DNA of 64,000 nt from CAZNKU01 sp045545235 (GCA_045545235.1 JAZQAN010000064.1:182022-246021), one strand, 5' to 3'; shown: positions 26,470 through 34,992, numbered from the stretch's first letter. Program-made: numbers and translations. The notes: generated by a model not told the origin, from the sequence alone.

Positions 26470-27849
26470 ATGAAAAGAGAAAAACTCGGAAGTCGTCTCG
26501 GTTTTATACTATTAAGTGCCGGTTGTGCAATAGGCATTGGTAATGTATGGAAATTTCCGTATATTGCAGGAGAATACGGTGGCGGAATATTTGTACTTAT
26601 ATATTTATTATTCCTGCTTATAATGGGCGTTCCTGCAATGACAATGGAATTTGCCGTAGGTAGAGCTGCACAAAAAAGTCCTGCCAAAATATACACAGAG
26701 CTTGAAAAAAAGGGGCAAAAATGGCATTGGCACAGTTACATTGCAGTAGCAGGCAATTACCTTTTGATGATGTTTTATACTATTGTAGCAGGTTGGATGG
26801 TGCAATATTTTGTATCTATGGCAAAAGGTGATTTTACAGGCTTGGAAGCTAATCAGATTGGCTCATACTTTAATGATGTTCTTGCGAACCCAATTACACT
26901 TTTGATTTACACCTACATTGTAATAATAATCGGATTTGCAGTATGTTCAGGCGGTGTTCAAAAAAGCCTTGAAAAAATAACAAAATATATGATGCTTGCC
27001 CTTCTTATAATTATGGTTGTTTTAGCAGTAAACAGCATATTTTTAGAAGGCGGAAAAGAAGGTTTGGAATTTTACCTTGTTCCAAATATCGACAAAATAA
27101 AAGATGTAGGTATTTTCAAGGTAATAGTAGCGGCTATGAATCAGGCATTCTTTACATTAAGTATAGGTATAGGTTCAATGGCTATTTTCGGTAGTTATCT
27201 TGATAAAGACCGTTCACTTCTTGGAGAATCTGTAAACATAGCTGTTTTAGACACTTTTGTTGCAATTTCATCAGGACTTATTATTTTCCCTGCCTGCTAT
27301 GCTTATGGCATTCAGCCTGATAGTGGTCCTCCGCTTATTTTCATAACATTACCTAATGTATTTAACCATATACCATTTGGTCAATTCTGGGGAAGTCTGT
27401 TTTTTGTATTTTTGTCATTTGCAGCTTTATCAACTGTATTTGCAGTATTTGAAAACATTATTTCCTGTACAATGGATATCACAAACTGGAGCAGAAAGAA
27501 GGCATGCTTTATAAACTGCATCGCTATGTTTGTACTTACTCTTCCATGTATATTTGGTTTTAATATTTTAAGTGGGTTCCAACCACTTGGCGCAGGCTCA
27601 AATGTCCTTGATCTTGAAGATTTCATTGTAAGTAATATTCTTCTTCCTTCAGGTTCACTGATATTCATTCTATTCTGTACAAGCAGATGGGGTTGGGGCT
27701 GGAAAAAATTTACTGAAGAAGCAAATCAGGGTAAAGGTTTAAAAGTTAAAAACTGGATGCGTATTTATATGACATATATTCTACCTGCAATAGTATTTAT
27801 TTTATTGGTTGTTGGAATTTTATCTAAATTCAACATAATTCCTGTTTAA
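26470..27849 (+). CDS. neurotransmitter:sodium symporter (NSS/SNF family) transporter
   Basis: A 459-residue LeuT-fold transporter with about 11-12 membrane helices. TM1 carries GCAIGIGNVWKFPYIAGEYG, the unwound sodium- and substrate-binding segment, followed by GVPAMTMEFAVGR. TM6 and TM8 regions (NQAFFTLSIGIGSMAIFGSY, SSGLIIFPACYAYG) are also typical. It would import an amino acid or related solute with sodium. The substrate cannot be read by eye. A GGAGG precedes the ATG. The gene stands alone between terminators, behind a palindromic operator. Confidence 0.92.
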   Translation: MKREKLGSRLGFILLSAGCAIGIGNVWKFPYIAGEYGGGIFVLIYLLFLLIMGVPAMTMEFAVGRAAQKSPAKIYTELEKKGQKWHWHSYIAVAGNYLLMMFYTIVAGWMVQYFVSMAKGDFTGLEANQIGSYFNDVLANPITLLIYTYIVIIIGFAVCSGGVQKSLEKITKYMMLALLIIMVVLAVNSIFLEGGKEGLEFYLVPNIDKIKDVGIFKVIVAAMNQAFFTLSIGIGSMAIFGSYLDKDRSLLGESVNIAVLDTFVAISSGLIIFPACYAYGIQPDSGPPLIFITLPNVFNHIPFGQFWGSLFFVFLSFAALSTVFAVFENIISCTMDITNWSRKKACFINCIAMFVLTLPCIFGFNILSGFQPLGAGSNVLDLEDFIVSNILLPSGSLIFILFCTSRWGWGWKKFTEEANQGKGLKVKNWMRIYMTYILPAIVFILLVVGILSKFNIIPV

Positions 27850-27852
27850 ATA

Positions 27853-27890
27853 AATGAGGTGTAGCATTTTGCTACACCTCATTCTTTTTT
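27853..27890. terminator. bidirectional terminator between symporter and ClC genes
   Basis: A perfect 13-bp stem (27853-27865 with 27871-27883), 5-base loop, followed by a T run on the plus side, between convergent genes. Confidence 0.9.
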
Positions 27891-29142
27891 ATTTTGTATT
27901 AACATTTATATACTTGGCTTCAAGTTTTGAATACATAATCTTTTGACTGCTATATAAGCCATAGTAACCCGACATCATATAACTTACACCGCAAACCATA
28001 GCAAAAATAACTATAGAATTTGACCCAAACACTTCAAGTGCCAGCATTATAGAAGCAAAAGGACAGTTTACAACGCCACAGAAAAGAGTAACAAAACCGA
28101 TTGCTGCACCAAACCCAGGATCTAAGCCAATAAGTCCGCCAACAACACATCCGAATGTAGAACCAATAAAAAATGTAGGAACAATTTCTCCGCCCTTAAA
28201 TCCTGCAGAAATAGTAATTACCGTAAATATAATTTTAATCAAAAATGCCTCAGGTTTAGCTACCCCCTCCATTGCCCGGGAAATAACTTCCATGCCTGCA
28301 CCGTTATAATCTGTTGTACGAACCAATAAAGTTAAGACTATAATTACACAACCTCCGATAATTGCTCTTAAATAGGAGTTTGGAATTCTTTTTTCAACAA
28401 ATTTTGTAAAATATTTAATTGATGAGCAAAACAAAATACTTACCAAAGCACAAAGAATAGCAAGTATTATAGCTTTTAAAAAAATATCAATTTGATTTTG
28501 CGGAAATAAAATATTTGAAAATTCAACAGGTTTGACACCAAAAAACAAAGCTATATTAAATGCAACAACAGCAGATAAAATACACGGCACAAGTGCCACA
28601 TAATATATAACACCTACACTTATAACCTCAAGTGCAAAAAAAGTTGCTGTTAGCGGAGTTCCAAACAAAGCAGCAAACACACCACTCATACCCAGCATAA
28701 CAATCAAGTGCATATCCTTTTCATCAAGTCGAAATATTTTACCCAATTGATAACCTATACTTCCGCCAAGCTGCAAAGCTGCTCCTTCTCTACCTGCTGA
28801 ACCACCAAGCAAATGTGTTATAACAGTACTGACAAAAATAAGAGGCGCCATAAGTATAGGAACCTTTTTATCAGTACGTACAGACTCAATTACCCTGTTT
28901 GTCCCTTCCTTTACTTTAAGGATTTTATACAAAGCGACAATAAAAACACCACCTACTGGCAAAAGAAGAATCAACCAATTATGACTCATTCTAATTTCGG
29001 TAACATAATCCACACTTTTGTGAAAAGCAGTTCCAACCAAACCACCTGCAACACCAACAACAAATGCTATAAAGCACCATTTTAAAAATGTAACAACATA
29101 TTTTGTCGAAGATTTAATTTTTTTTACAACAACATCCTTCAT
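27889..29142 (-). CDS. ClC family anion transporter, atypical selectivity motifs
   Basis: A roughly 417-residue protein with ten or more membrane helices. The ClC motif GSAGREGAALQLGG (about 113-126) replaces the usual GREGP, and GFKGGEIVPTFFIGSTFG replaces GxFxP. The usual GSGIP near the end of the first repeat is not evident; the matching stretch reads EGTNRVIES. These features recall the fluoride-exporting CLC-F branch more than chloride-selective ClCs, but key fluoride-selective residues cannot be confirmed by eye. The start is ATG at 29142, after GAGG overlapping the exonuclease stop. No fluoride riboswitch is seen upstream. It is probably co-transcribed with the exonuclease. Confidence 0.8.
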   Translation of the reverse strand: MKDVVVKKIKSSTKYVVTFLKWCFIAFVVGVAGGLVGTAFHKSVDYVTEIRMSHNWLILLLPVGGVFIVALYKILKVKEGTNRVIESVRTDKKVPILMAPLIFVSTVITHLLGGSAGREGAALQLGGSIGYQLGKIFRLDEKDMHLIVMLGMSGVFAALFGTPLTATFFALEVISVGVIYYVALVPCILSAVVAFNIALFFGVKPVEFSNILFPQNQIDIFLKAIILAILCALVSILFCSSIKYFTKFVEKRIPNSYLRAIIGGCVIIVLTLLVRTTDYNGAGMEVISRAMEGVAKPEAFLIKIIFTVITISAGFKGGEIVPTFFIGSTFGCVVGGLIGLDPGFGAAIGFVTLFCGVVNCPFASIMLALEVFGSNSIVIFAMVCGVSYMMSGYYGLYSSQKIMYSKLEAKYINVNTK

Positions 29143-29144
29143 AG

Positions 29145-29831
29145 TCACACCTCATAAAGCTTCATTTGTAAATCATAAGGTTGCGCCTTATATGTAACAG
29201 ATGAAATTTTTGAACCACTTACACCATACTTTGGATTATACCCAAAAAGGTTAATATATTTATGTAAATCATCATCTTCCTGTGCCATTGCCTTTAATAC
29301 CTCAACTAATGCTAAAGTATCATCAATTGCTCGGTGACTATTTACAACCTTATCTGACAGATTATATACTTCTATTGCATTTTCAAGCTTATGAGGGTAT
29401 TCATGTCTGTCTTTATATATTGTATAAGCATCAAGCATATTTATTTTCTTCAAGATATACGTAAGATTATTTTCCAAAAGAAAATAATATATAAAATTCA
29501 TATCAAACTGGGCATTATAAGCTATAACAAGTATTTTTTCATCTGCAAATAAATTCGAAAACATTTCTGAAACTTCAAAGGATGTCTTACCTTCATTTTC
29601 AAGCATTTCATCAGTAATTCCTGTAAGCTGCTGAATTTGTTCAGGTATTTTTTTACCATAAGGCAACTTGATAAATTCATCAAGTTGATCAGTAACAATT
29701 ATATTACCATTACTGTTTACAACCCGTATAGCAGAAAGTTCTATAATTTTATCATTTTTAAAATCAAGGCCTGTAGTTTCTGTATCAAGAACAACCAGAC
29801 TGTCATAATCAGAAAATAAATTATCTAACAT
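29145..29831 (-). CDS. DEDDh 3'-5' exonuclease (DNA polymerase III epsilon-like)
   Basis: A roughly 228-residue exonuclease. ExoI is VVLDTETTGLDF with the DxE pair, ExoII is AYNAQFDMNFI, and ExoIII is SHRAIDDTLA with the H-x4-D pair. It resembles the exonuclease domain of Gram-positive PolC/DinG-type proteins rather than a full polymerase. Three ATGs lie in a row (29837, 29834, 29831); the last has the best distance from AAGGAAG, so I chose 29831. It precedes the ClC gene. Confidence 0.86.
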   Translation of the reverse strand: MLDNLFSDYDSLVVLDTETTGLDFKNDKIIELSAIRVVNSNGNIIVTDQLDEFIKLPYGKKIPEQIQQLTGITDEMLENEGKTSFEVSEMFSNLFADEKILVIAYNAQFDMNFIYYFLLENNLTYILKKINMLDAYTIYKDRHEYPHKLENAIEVYNLSDKVVNSHRAIDDTLALVEVLKAMAQEDDDLHKYINLFGYNPKYGVSGSKISSVTYKAQPYDLQMKLYEV

Positions 29832-29856
29832 CATCATCTTCCTTACACTCAAGTAT

Positions 29857-29887
29857 AAAAAAAACGCTTAATTAATATTAAGCGTTT
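29857..29887 (-). terminator. terminator downstream of tRNA-Leu
   Basis: An 11-bp stem AAACGCTTAAT/ATTAAGCGTTT with a 4-base loop and a run of eight T on the minus strand. The stem begins at the last base of the tRNA. Confidence 0.85.
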
Positions 29888-29973
29888 GGTGCAGGTGGTG
29901 GGAGTCGAACCCACACGGTATCACTACCACAGGATTTTGAGTCCAGCGCGTCTGCCAGTTCCACCACACCTGC
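29887..29973 (-). tRNA. tRNA-Leu (CAA anticodon)
   Basis: An 87-base class II tRNA with encoded CCA. The acceptor GCAGGTG pairs with CACCTGC, the anticodon loop CTCAAAA gives CAA (reads UUG), a long variable arm follows, and the T loop is TTCGACT. The anticodon stem has one T-T mismatch. Confidence 0.95.
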
Positions 29974-30006
29974 ACAATATTATGTCGTCTCATCAACAAC
30001 ATTAAT

Positions 30007-30035
30007 ATTGTACTATACTTTTTAAAAAAAATCAA
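30007..30035 (-). promoter_or_regulatory. promoter of tRNA-Leu
   Basis: TTGATT (30035-30030), 17-base spacer, TACAAT (30012-30007) on the minus strand, about 30 bases before the tRNA. Confidence 0.6.
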
Positions 30036-30058
30036 GTCTTTTTTCAAATTTTTTTAAA

Positions 30059-30895
30059 TTATTTTATATATAGTCCATCATATGCTACGTTTACTGAATA
30101 ATTTCTTTTAAGTGCAGAAAAATATTCCTCTAACTGTGCATGATTCATTCCTCTGCAATCAATATGAGTTATATATATAAGTGTATCTGAATCAATAGTG
30201 CCGTTTTCATACAGTTTATCCATATTTTCAACACATCTTGAAACATCCATATGATTAGGAACACTTTCCTCTATTGGTCTTTCACGTGGATATGTACATT
30301 CACTTATAAAGATGTCAAGCTTATAATTTTTCAGAAAATCAAAAGTTTCATCAATATAATATCCACTGTCAACACCATAATATAACATTCTTCCGTCTTT
30401 TAGTTTTATAAGGTAATTTGCAGAATACTTTTCAACTTGTGTAGAATGCATACCTTTTAAAGCTATAACATCAAGCTCATCAATGTGATAAACTTTTCCA
30501 TATTCAAGCCTTATAAAATTTACATTTTCCGTTGACCCGTATTTATCCATTATATAGTCAAAAGCTTCCTCTGAAAAATAAATATTAAGAGTGTGCTTAG
30601 GCATATTTGCACCTATTTTTCTTGACCAGAAAAGACGTTCATTGAAATGGTCATTATGCACATGAGTGAACAAAAAATGTTCAACATCATATAAATCATC
30701 CTTTAATTTTGCGGATGTTGCAACAAAATCCTCACCAATATCAATCATTACTTTTTCATTTACTCTAAAAGCTGAACGTGAACGAAACTCCTTTCCTCCT
30801 ACTTTGCGTGCATTTTCACAAACCGCACATTTGCAAAATGGTGAAGGAACACCTGTTCCACCGCTTGTACCCCAAAATCTTAAATTTTTACTCAA
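30059..30895 (-). CDS. MBL-fold metallohydrolase, PhnP-like
   Basis: A 278-residue metallo-beta-lactamase-fold protein. The metal motif HVHNDHF (HxHxDH) lies about residues 78-84; further ligands are in GVDSGYY and the C-terminal ITHIDCRGM. The N-terminal WGTSGGTGVPSPFCKCAVC has the cysteine-rich patch of PhnP-type cyclic phosphodiesterases. There are no phosphonate genes nearby, so a general nucleotide or cyclic-phosphate hydrolase is more likely. It starts 18 bp after the F420-like iron-sulfur gene, in the same direction. Confidence 0.82.
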   Translation of the reverse strand: MSKNLRFWGTSGGTGVPSPFCKCAVCENARKVGGKEFRSRSAFRVNEKVMIDIGEDFVATSAKLKDDLYDVEHFLFTHVHNDHFNERLFWSRKIGANMPKHTLNIYFSEEAFDYIMDKYGSTENVNFIRLEYGKVYHIDELDVIALKGMHSTQVEKYSANYLIKLKDGRMLYYGVDSGYYIDETFDFLKNYKLDIFISECTYPRERPIEESVPNHMDVSRCVENMDKLYENGTIDSDTLIYITHIDCRGMNHAQLEEYFSALKRNYSVNVAYDGLYIK

Positions 30896-30913
30896 AAATA
30901 ATCACTCCAATAT

Positions 30914-32029
30914 TTATAAATCTGCATTATGGTATTTTTTCATTACATACTTAAAACCGTGTTCTATATAATCTTTCATACACTCATCAAAAACAGGGCT
31001 CATCCCGCCTTTACCTGAAAGGTTTGGTCTCACTGCTGTATCATAAGGCATTGCTTCCCAAAGCATTTGATCTTTAATTGCATCAAAGGCCTTTCTACCC
31101 TTTTCGGAAGATACAAACATTTTAGAAAGACCTGCATACGGATTTATTTTACAGTCGGTATCTTCAATTTTCCAGTAATCACCTATTGAAATGTCAGTAA
31201 AACGCTTCATATAAGCATATTTGCAAGTATTGCAGGTTGTTCTTGTAAAGTTTTTACTGCCAAACATTCTTCTGTACGGGTCATCGTTTGTAGGAACAAC
31301 ATAATTTTTTGATTCGTCATCAAATTCTATACGTACAAACTTATTACCCCACCCGTCTGTTTTATCACGAAAATCGAAAAACTTAACCTTTGAACCGTTC
31401 TTTTCCTCAAGAATTTTTACATATTCAGCAAACATTTTAGGAGGTGTAGCACCATAACAAATAAGCCCAACAGACAAAAGATTTTCATAGTCCTTACCAA
31501 GATATGCGTACAAACCTGCAAGTTGACAAGGTGTACCGCTATACAGAACAAATCTGCCGACATCAAGATTTTTCTTTGCATCCTTATACGTATATTCAGG
31601 ATTGCTCTGAACGTATTTAGAACATCTTATAGGTTCCATTTCTTTCGTTGTTTCCGCCTTAATATGCTTAACAACCATATTTTCATCATAAACTGCACCG
31701 TATACAACGCCGCCCTGCGACAGTGCATACTTTGCAAGAAGATAAAACATTCCTCCTGACGTACTTTTAACAGTTGCTTCCTCAAAGCCCTGTGATGCAT
31801 ATATATCCATATCTTTATCCGAAAAAGTTTCAGGCACAAAAACATTATCATTATACTGACATTTTTTCTGACAAAGTCCGCAACCTATGCATTCTTCCTG
31901 ATTTATAACAGGATACAAATATCCATCATCACCATATTCCATTGTTATAGCCTTTTTAGGGCATACATTCATACAAGCTGTACATCCGCAACATTTATCA
32001 ATACTTTCGTAAACTCTTTCTATAGCCAT
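30914..32029 (-). CDS. coenzyme F420 hydrogenase/dehydrogenase beta-subunit-like iron-sulfur protein
   Basis: A roughly 371-residue redox protein. Two 4Fe-4S motifs near the N-terminus (CCGCTACMNVCP and CIGCGLCQKKC) precede an FrhB-type domain with SGGMFYLLAKYAL, YSGTPCQLAGL, SVGLICYGATPPKMF and GDYWKIEDTD. Such proteins in Clostridia are often annotated as F420-related although the organism may not make F420; they use FAD and ferredoxin, and some sit in polysaccharide pyruvyl-transfer clusters. The ATG at 32029 follows AGAGGTG; the open frame reaches 32083, but that part lies in the promoter/hairpin region. The redox partner is unknown. Confidence 0.82.
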   Translation of the reverse strand: MAIERVYESIDKCCGCTACMNVCPKKAITMEYGDDGYLYPVINQEECIGCGLCQKKCQYNDNVFVPETFSDKDMDIYASQGFEEATVKSTSGGMFYLLAKYALSQGGVVYGAVYDENMVVKHIKAETTKEMEPIRCSKYVQSNPEYTYKDAKKNLDVGRFVLYSGTPCQLAGLYAYLGKDYENLLSVGLICYGATPPKMFAEYVKILEEKNGSKVKFFDFRDKTDGWGNKFVRIEFDDESKNYVVPTNDDPYRRMFGSKNFTRTTCNTCKYAYMKRFTDISIGDYWKIEDTDCKINPYAGLSKMFVSSEKGRKAFDAIKDQMLWEAMPYDTAVRPNLSGKGGMSPVFDECMKDYIEHGFKYVMKKYHNADL

Positions 32030-32033
32030 AAAA

Positions 32034-32068
32034 ATCACCTCTATGATATTATACAGCATAGAGGTGAT
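32034..32068. promoter_or_regulatory. 12-bp inverted repeat over promoter and ribosome binding site
   Basis: ATCACCTCTATG (32034-32045) and its exact complement CATAGAGGTGAT (32057-32068) are separated by 11 bases. On the minus strand the 3' arm holds the AGAGGTG site of the F420-like gene and is followed by five T. It could be a DNA operator, a readthrough terminator, or a structure hiding the ribosome binding site. Confidence 0.6.
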
Positions 32069-32076
32069 AAAATCAA
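32048..32076 (-). promoter_or_regulatory. probable promoter of the F420-like gene
   Basis: TTGATT (32076-32071), 17-base spacer, TATAAT (32053-32048). The -10 lies in the gap of the inverted repeat and the -35 follows the relQ stop codon. Confidence 0.6.
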
Positions 32077-32085
32077 CAAACAATA

Positions 32086-32745
32086 TTACGAATTTGAAAT
32101 TCTCTTATTAATATTCTGCATCTTTGTATCGGTTTTTGCAATAATATCTGCACACATACGAAGTTCATCAAAAATTTCATCTGCATTTTTTATATCTTTT
32201 TTGTATTTCATTTTATGTTCAAGACTTGCCCAAAAATCCATAGCAATTGTACGAAGCTGAACTTCAACACGCATATTCTGTTTTCTATTTGAAAAGAAAA
32301 CCGGTACTTCTACAATCATATGATAGCTTCTGTATCCATTTTCCTTAGGATTTTTAATATAATCCTTTACCTCAACAAGCTTAACATCATCCTGACTTAC
32401 AAGCATATGTGCAACCTCATAAATATCATCGATAAATGAACATATAACCCTTATACCTGCAACATCATTGATATTTTCCAAAACAGATTCTATATTAATA
32501 GGAAAATCCTTACGGTACAATTTTTCAATTATACTTTCCGGTGATTTTATACGACTTTTAATCATTTCTATAGGATTTCTGTTGTGCATTGTTGAAAGTT
32601 CATCATTTAAAATTTCAAATTTAGTCTGAACCTCTTTTATAGCACAATTATACATCATCATAAATTGTCTGAAACGCTTATATTCACCAAAAGATTCTTC
32701 AATTTTTTTAATATTTTCCCTATCTAGATTTATATATTCAGCCAT
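32086..32745 (-). CDS. relQ: small alarmone synthetase, RelQ/YjbM-like
   Basis: A 219-residue (p)ppGpp synthetase with no hydrolase, TGS or ACT domain. The synthetase core shows INDVAGIRVICSFIDDIY (about 90-107), KDYIKNPKENGYRSYHMIVEVP (GYRSYH being the GDP-binding signature) and VEVQLRTIAMDFWASLEHK with the catalytic glutamate and Glu-His. Flanking helices fit the tetrameric RelQ type. It transfers pyrophosphate from ATP to GDP/GTP. It has its own promoter (32777-32804). The role in stress or GTP control is family knowledge. Confidence 0.92.
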   Translation of the reverse strand: MAEYINLDRENIKKIEESFGEYKRFRQFMMMYNCAIKEVQTKFEILNDELSTMHNRNPIEMIKSRIKSPESIIEKLYRKDFPINIESVLENINDVAGIRVICSFIDDIYEVAHMLVSQDDVKLVEVKDYIKNPKENGYRSYHMIVEVPVFFSNRKQNMRVEVQLRTIAMDFWASLEHKMKYKKDIKNADEIFDELRMCADIIAKTDTKMQNINKRISNS

Positions 32746-32776
32746 GTCAATACCTCTTCTGATTTCTTATATGCTA

Positions 32777-32804
32777 ATTATATCATTTTTTGATTTATAG
32801 TCAA
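32777..32804 (-). promoter_or_regulatory. promoter of relQ
   Basis: TTGACT (32804-32799), 16-base spacer, TATAAT (32782-32777) on the minus strand, then GAGGT before the ATG. Confidence 0.7.
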
Positions 32805-32843
32805 CCGAAAAGCATAAACTTTAATATTTTGTTAAAAATTTTA

Positions 32844-32872
32844 TTGACAAATCCTTTTAAATAATATATAAT
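32844..32872 (+). promoter_or_regulatory. consensus promoter of the riboswitch/CaCA unit
   Basis: TTGACA (32844-32849), exactly 17 bases, TATAAT (32867-32872). Transcription would start near 32879, at the edge of the riboswitch aptamer. Confidence 0.85.
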
Positions 32873-32874
32873 TT

Positions 32875-33010
32875 AATCAGTAAAAGGGAGTAGTTGGCAT
32901 CTTATGATGTTGAAACAATCGTCATCACTGTTGCGGTTTGCAACACGGTTTTTCATTAAACAGCAAGACTTTTATTGATTATACCATCAATAGAAGTCTT
33001 GTATTTTTTT
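32875..33010 (+). ncRNA. yybP-ykoY (manganese) riboswitch with terminator platform
   Basis: The leader has AGGGAGTAG followed by a small hairpin, TTGAAACAATCGTCATCACTG, then GCGGTTTGCAACACGG, matching my memory of the yybP-ykoY aptamer (GGGGAGUAG, GUCGUCA, CACCGG loops). Downstream, CAAGACTTTTATTGA (32964-32978) pairs with 32987-33001 (one G-U pair) before seven T, an intrinsic terminator. The aptamer P1 would form between AATCAGTAAAAG (32875-32886) and CTTTTATTGATT (32969-32980). The second strand is part of the terminator, so ligand binding should allow readthrough (an ON switch). P1's first bases may precede the transcription start. Family identity is from memory, not a search. Confidence 0.78.
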
Positions 33011-33041
33011 GTTCTGTTGATGAAATCCGGGAGGCGTTTTT

Positions 33042-34001
33042 ATGGAGTATGTATGGTTGATTTTAGGTTTTGTGCTACTCATCAAGGGTGCAGACTGGTT
33101 TGTGGACGGTGCATCAGCACTTTCTAAAAAATTTGGCATCCCTTCTATCGTTATAGGTCTTACTGTTGTGGCGTTCGGTACATCAATGCCCGAAGCATCG
33201 GTCAGTATTTCTGCGGCATTAACACAAAATAGTGGTATCTCTGTAGGTAATGTTGTTGGCTCTAATATCTTTAACCTATTGGTTGTAGCAGGATTAAGCA
33301 CAGTTTTCTGCCCAATTAACGTTGACAAATCAATTATCAAAAAAGATATGCCATTTTCTCTGTTACTTGCTTTAGTACTGTTATTCTTGACTTTCAATGT
33401 ATTTCCGGGCTCTATAGAAGATAATGTAATCACAAGAGCAGACGGTATAATCTTACTGTTGTTCTTTGTTATATTCATGTTTTACACTGTTAGTTCAGCA
33501 TTATCAGCTCCTGCAGTTGAAGAAGATGACAACAAAAAAGCAATGCCAATATGGCAACAGCTGTTTTTTATTGCAATTGGTCTTGCAGGAATATGCTTTG
33601 GAGGTAATCGAGTTGTTGCAGGTGCAACCGAAATTGCAAGAACATTTGGTTTAAGCGAAAGCCTTATTGGTCTTACAATTGTTGCTATAGGAACATCACT
33701 TCCCGAACTGGTTACATCAATAGTTGCTGCAAAAAAAGGTGAAAGCGATATTGCTATAGGTAACGTTATTGGTTCTAATATCTTTAACATTGCATTTATT
33801 CTTGGGGTTTCTTCTCTAATTACTCCTATCACAATCCATACACAGGATATCTTAAATTCCATGTATGACATTGTTATATTGGCTATCGTGACATTAATTT
33901 GTTTTATTCCAATTATAAAAACAAAGAAAATTTCCAGAGTTATAGGCGGGATAATGGTTATTACCTATATTGCATATACGATTTATATTATAATGAGATA
34001 A
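33042..34001 (+). CDS. CaCA-family cation exchanger, first of tandem pair
   Basis: A 319-residue membrane antiporter with about ten helices in two alpha-repeats. The first repeat holds VAFGTSMPEASVSISAAL and GNVVGSNIFNLLVVAG; the second AIGTSLPELVTSIVAAKKG and GNVIGSNIFNIAFILG, the paired cation-binding motifs of YrbG-type calcium/sodium antiporters. It has the MEYVWLILGFVLLIKGADWFVDGA opening seen in this group. It lies behind a manganese-type riboswitch, so manganese export is a reasonable alternative to calcium. An identical-length paralogue follows 31 bp downstream. Confidence 0.9.
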   Translation: MEYVWLILGFVLLIKGADWFVDGASALSKKFGIPSIVIGLTVVAFGTSMPEASVSISAALTQNSGISVGNVVGSNIFNLLVVAGLSTVFCPINVDKSIIKKDMPFSLLLALVLLFLTFNVFPGSIEDNVITRADGIILLLFFVIFMFYTVSSALSAPAVEEDDNKKAMPIWQQLFFIAIGLAGICFGGNRVVAGATEIARTFGLSESLIGLTIVAIGTSLPELVTSIVAAKKGESDIAIGNVIGSNIFNIAFILGVSSLITPITIHTQDILNSMYDIVILAIVTLICFIPIIKTKKISRVIGGIMVITYIAYTIYIIMR

Positions 34002-34032
34002 CTATATATTGATAAAAATCAGGAGGTATTTT

Positions 34033-34992
34033 ATGGAATACGTATGGTTAATTTTAGGTTTTGTTCTGCTTATTAAGGGTGCAGACTGGTTTGTTGACGG
34101 TGCTTCGGCACTATCAAAGAGATTCGGTATACCCTCAGTTGTTATCGGGCTTACTGTTGTTGCATTCGGTACATCTCTACCCGAAGCTTCAGTAAGTGTT
34201 TCTGCAGCACTAAGCGGAAGCAGCGGTATATCAATAGGTAATGTTGTTGGTTCAAACATATTTAACTTGTTGGTTGTAGCTGGGTTAAGTGCAATATTCT
34301 GCCCAATTAATGTTGACAAATCAATTATCAAAAAAGATATGCCATTTTCATTTATAATCACACTGGCACTTCTTTTCTTAAGCTTCAGTGTATTTCCGGG
34401 TGCTGACAGTGATAATATTATTTCAAGAGCAGATGGTATCATATTATTATTGTTCTTCTCAATATTTATGTATTACACCACAAATTCTGCACTTAGCTCA
34501 CCTACCCCACAGGAAGATGAAAATGAAAAGCTTATGCCATTGTGGAAACAACTTTTATTTATAGTTATAGGTCTTGCAGGTATAGTTATCGGTGGTGACA
34601 GAACAGTTGAAGGTGCTAAAGAAATTGCACTTAACTTCGGTATGTCTGAAAGTCTTGTTGGTCTTACAATTGTATCAATAGGAACATCATTGCCTGAACT
34701 TGTAACTTCTATTGTTGCCGCAAGAAAAGGTGAAAGTGACATTGCTATTGGTAACGTTATAGGTTCAAATATATTTAATGTATTATTTGTACTTGGTGTT
34801 TCATCTGTAATAGCACCAATTGCAATTGGTAGTGCAGACGTTATGAATTCATTGTATGACTTAATCATACTTTCAATTGTAACCTTGTTGATTTATATAC
34901 CTTTAGCAAAAACAAAGAAGATATCACGCCTGGTTGGTAGTGCAATGTTTTTAACTTATATTGTTTATATGATATATATTATTATGAGATAA
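34033..34992 (+). CDS. CaCA-family cation exchanger, second of tandem pair
   Basis: A 319-residue paralogue of the preceding gene, matching it across its whole length, with GTSLPEASVSVSAAL and GTSLPELVTSIVAARKG motifs. The ATG at 34033 has CAGGAGG upstream and aligns exactly with its neighbour's start; the frame stays open to 34009, but that part has no support. Divergence is highest in the central loop, where APAVEEDDN becomes SPTPQEDEN. Both copies keep all acidic motif residues, so both look functional. They may differ in cation preference or form a heterodimer. A terminator follows. Confidence 0.9.
   Translation: MEYVWLILGFVLLIKGADWFVDGASALSKRFGIPSVVIGLTVVAFGTSLPEASVSVSAALSGSSGISIGNVVGSNIFNLLVVAGLSAIFCPINVDKSIIKKDMPFSFIITLALLFLSFSVFPGADSDNIISRADGIILLLFFSIFMYYTTNSALSSPTPQEDENEKLMPLWKQLLFIVIGLAGIVIGGDRTVEGAKEIALNFGMSESLVGLTIVSIGTSLPELVTSIVAARKGESDIAIGNVIGSNIFNVLFVLGVSSVIAPIAIGSADVMNSLYDLIILSIVTLLIYIPLAKTKKISRLVGSAMFLTYIVYMIYIIMR

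Noticed and set aside
29142..29900. Fluoride riboswitch associated with the ClC gene
   Set aside because: No compact crcB-type motif appears upstream; the gene starts inside the exonuclease operon with only a ribosome binding site.
33482..34868. Pair of similar open frames antisense to the two CaCA genes
   Set aside because: Their similarity follows from the paralogy of the real genes on the other strand; they lack ribosome binding sites and family features.
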